This document shows, piece by piece, positions 62,379 through 64,000 of a stretch of 64,000 nt of DNA. The translations under genes and the position numbers were made by a program. The stretch spans positions 2,955,209 to 3,019,208 of the forward strand of contig NC_011886.1 in assembly GCF_000022025.1 (NCBI RefSeq), given 5' to 3'. The notes beneath the pieces are model-generated. The model was not told the origin of the DNA, searched no databases, and saw nothing but the letters and a program-made list of their open reading frames with translations. The stretch is from Pseudarthrobacter chlorophenolicus A6. Its GTDB lineage: Bacteria > Actinomycetota > Actinomycetes > Actinomycetales > Micrococcaceae. How positions within the stretch are numbered: position 1 is the first letter of the stretch; each line of letters begins with the position of its first letter.

Positions 62379-64000
62379 TTAGCGGAAGTCGTTGCCCAGA
62401 TCGTAGTCATCCAGCGGGATGGCGTGGAACTCGGGGGCTCCGTCACCGCCCAGGGTGTCGTACGAGAAGTCGCTGAATGCGCTGGGGCCGGTGAACAGGT
62501 TGGCCTTCGCTTCTTCAGTGGGCTCCACGGTGACCTCGGTGTAGCGCGGGAGACCCGTGCCGGCCGGGATCAGCTTACCGATGATGACGTTCTCCTTGAG
62601 GCCCAGCAGCGGATCGCTCTTGCCTTCCATGGCCGCCTGCGTCAGGACGCGGGTGGTCTCCTGGAAGGAAGCTGCGGACAGCCAGGACTCGGTGGCCAGC
62701 GACGCCTTGGTGATGCCCATGAGCTCCGGACGTCCGGATGCCGGTGCCTTGCCCTCGGACACAACGCGGCGGTTGGCATCCTCGAAACGGCTGCGCTCGG
62801 CGAGCTCGCCGGGAAGCAGGTCCGATTCGCCGGACTCGATGACCGTGACGCGGCGCAGCATCTGGCGAACGATAACCTCGACGTGCTTGTCGTGGATACC
62901 GATGCCCTGGCTGCGGTACACGCCCTGCACTTCGTCCACCAGGAACTTCTGTGCTGCACGCGGACCCATGATGCGCAGGACCTGCTTGGGATCCACCGGA
63001 CCGTTGATCAGCTTCTGGCCAACGGTGACGTGGTCGCCGTCTTCGATCAGCAGGCGTGAACGGCGCAGGACCGGGTAAGCGATCTCTTCCGTTCCGTCAT
63101 CCGGGGTGATGACCAGGCGCATCTGGCGCTCGGACTCTTCGATGGTGATGCGGCCGGCTGCTTCGGCAATCGGTGCAACACCCTTCGGAGTACGGGCTTC
63201 GAAGAGCTCCTGGATACGGGGCAGACCCTGGGTGATGTCGTCGCCACCGCCGGCGGACACTGCACCACCGGTGTGGAACGTACGCATGGTCAGCTGGGTA
63301 CCGGGCTCACCGATGGACTGTGCGGCGATGATGCCCACGGCCTCGCCGATGTCCACGGTCTTTCCGGTGGCCAGCGAACGGCCGTAGCACAGGGCGCAGG
63401 TACCAACGCTGGACTCACAGGTAAGGACCGAACGGACCTTGACCTCGGTGATGCCGGCCTTGAAGAGCTCGTCGATAACGACGTCGCCGCAGTCGGTGCC
63501 GGCAGCTGCGAGGACGTTGCCCTCGGAGTCCACGACGTCGACAGCCAGCGTACGTGCGTAAGCGCTGTTCTCGACGTTCTCGTCCAGGACCAGCTCGCCG
63601 TTGGAGTCGGCGACGGCGATCGGCGTGACCAGGCCACGCTCGGTGCCGCAGTCCTCTTCACGGACGATGACGTCCTGCGAGACGTCCACCAGGCGTCGGG
63701 TCAGGTAACCCGAGTTGGCGGTACGCAGGGCGGTATCGGCGAGGCCCTTACGGGCACCGTGCGTGGCGATGAAGTATTCCAGCACCGACAGGCCCTCACG
63801 GTAGGAGGACTTGATGGGGCGCGGGATGATCTCACCCTTCGGGTTGGCCACCAGGCCACGGATACCCGCGATCTGACGGACCTGCATCCAGTTACCACGT
63901 GCACCGGAGGACACCATGCGGTTGATGGTGTTCATCGGCGACAGGCTTTCACGCATCACCGCGGCGATGTCGTTGGTGGCCTTGTTCCAGATCTCGATGA
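62379..64000 (-). CDS. rpoC: RNA polymerase beta' subunit, C-terminal part
   Basis: The frame is open to the window edge, so the N-terminal part is missing. About 540 C-terminal residues are present. The second zinc site has Cys in [10 protein letters not shown] and [13 protein letters not shown]. The trigger loop appears as [22 protein letters not shown]. Further on are [12 protein letters not shown] and, close to the end, [13 protein letters not shown]. Standard actinobacterial beta'. Confidence 0.98.
   Translation of the reverse strand, partial: IEIWNKATNDIAAVMRESLSPMNTINRMVSSGARGNWMQVRQIAGIRGLVANPKGEIIPRPIKSSYREGLSVLEYFIATHGARKGLADTALRTANSGYLTRRLVDVSQDVIVREEDCGTERGLVTPIAVADSNGELVLDENVENSAYARTLAVDVVDSEGNVLAAAGTDCGDVVIDELFKAGITEVKVRSVLTCESSVGTCALCYGRSLATGKTVDIGEAVGIIAAQSIGEPGTQLTMRTFHTGGAVSAGGGDDITQGLPRIQELFEARTPKGVAPIAEAAGRITIEESERQMRLVITPDDGTEEIAYPVLRRSRLLIEDGDHVTVGQKLINGPVDPKQVLRIMGPRAAQKFLVDEVQGVYRSQGIGIHDKHVEVIVRQMLRRVTVIESGESDLLPGELAERSRFEDANRRVVSEGKAPASGRPELMGITKASLATESWLSAASFQETTRVLTQAAMEGKSDPLLGLKENVIIGKLIPAGTGLPRYTEVTVEPTEEAKANLFTGPSAFSDFSYDTLGGDGAPEFHAIPLDDYDLGNDFR

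Overview
The window is a high-GC actinobacterial chromosome segment. It most resembles Arthrobacter, Pseudarthrobacter or a close Micrococcaceae relative. This rests on the order and extended tails of the ribosomal proteins, frequent GTG/TTG starts and the family make-up; no database search was possible. The backbone is the ribosomal-protein super-cluster, all on the minus strand: rpoC 3' end, rpsL-rpsG-fusA-tuf (str), rpsJ-to-rpsQ (S10), rplN-to-rplO (spc), secY-adk-map, infA-rpmJ-rpsM-rpsK-rpoA-rplQ-truA (alpha), then rplM-rpsI and glmM. Between these units sit accessory blocks, and most of them are on the plus strand, facing the ribosomal operons.

Region by region: 1-3.2 kb holds the coaA 3' end, an M15-type carboxypeptidase lipoprotein, mscL and glmM. 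From 3.3 to 9.5 kb there is a visibly more AT-rich glycan cassette: an acyltransferase-3, a GT2 enzyme fused to a GtrA-like membrane domain, and two tandem GT39 (YkcB-like) glycosyltransferases. It separates glmM from rpsI-rplM. From 10.9 to 26.5 kb there are two complete tandem Tad/Flp pilus clusters (tadV-flp-flp-tadE-tadG-cpaB-cpaE-cpaF-tadB-tadC-flp, then flp-tadE-tadG-cpaB-cpaE-cpaF-tadB-tadC). They encode four Flp pilins but only one prepilin peptidase. They are followed by an Hpt-like protein that lacks the phospho-histidine and a convergent orphan OmpR-type response regulator. From 28.3 to 32.4 kb is the alpha operon with truA. From 32.5 to 37.9 kb an insert between infA and map carries a P1-family peptidase, a UgpB/A/E-like ABC importer without an ATPase, and a DUF2975-XRE pair. 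From 37.9 to 51 kb come map-adk-secY and the spc and S10 operons. From 51.4 to 57.3 kb, between rpsJ and tuf, sit a GH1 glycosidase, a 41-residue membrane peptide and a 1,403-residue polytopic membrane protein. From 57.4 kb to the end is the str operon and the rpoC 3' part.

How the parts may fit: the GT2-GtrA fusion would supply a lipid-linked sugar used outside the cell by the GT39 pair, with O-acylation possible from the acyltransferase. The two Tad machines would export different Flp fibres, probably sharing the TadV peptidase. The link between glycan cassette and pili is only proximity. The strongest candidates for something new are the double Tad locus with its shared peptidase and candidate regulatory features (GAGTAC boxes, post-pilin hairpins, His-less Hpt protein and orphan regulator), and the glycan cassette next to it.
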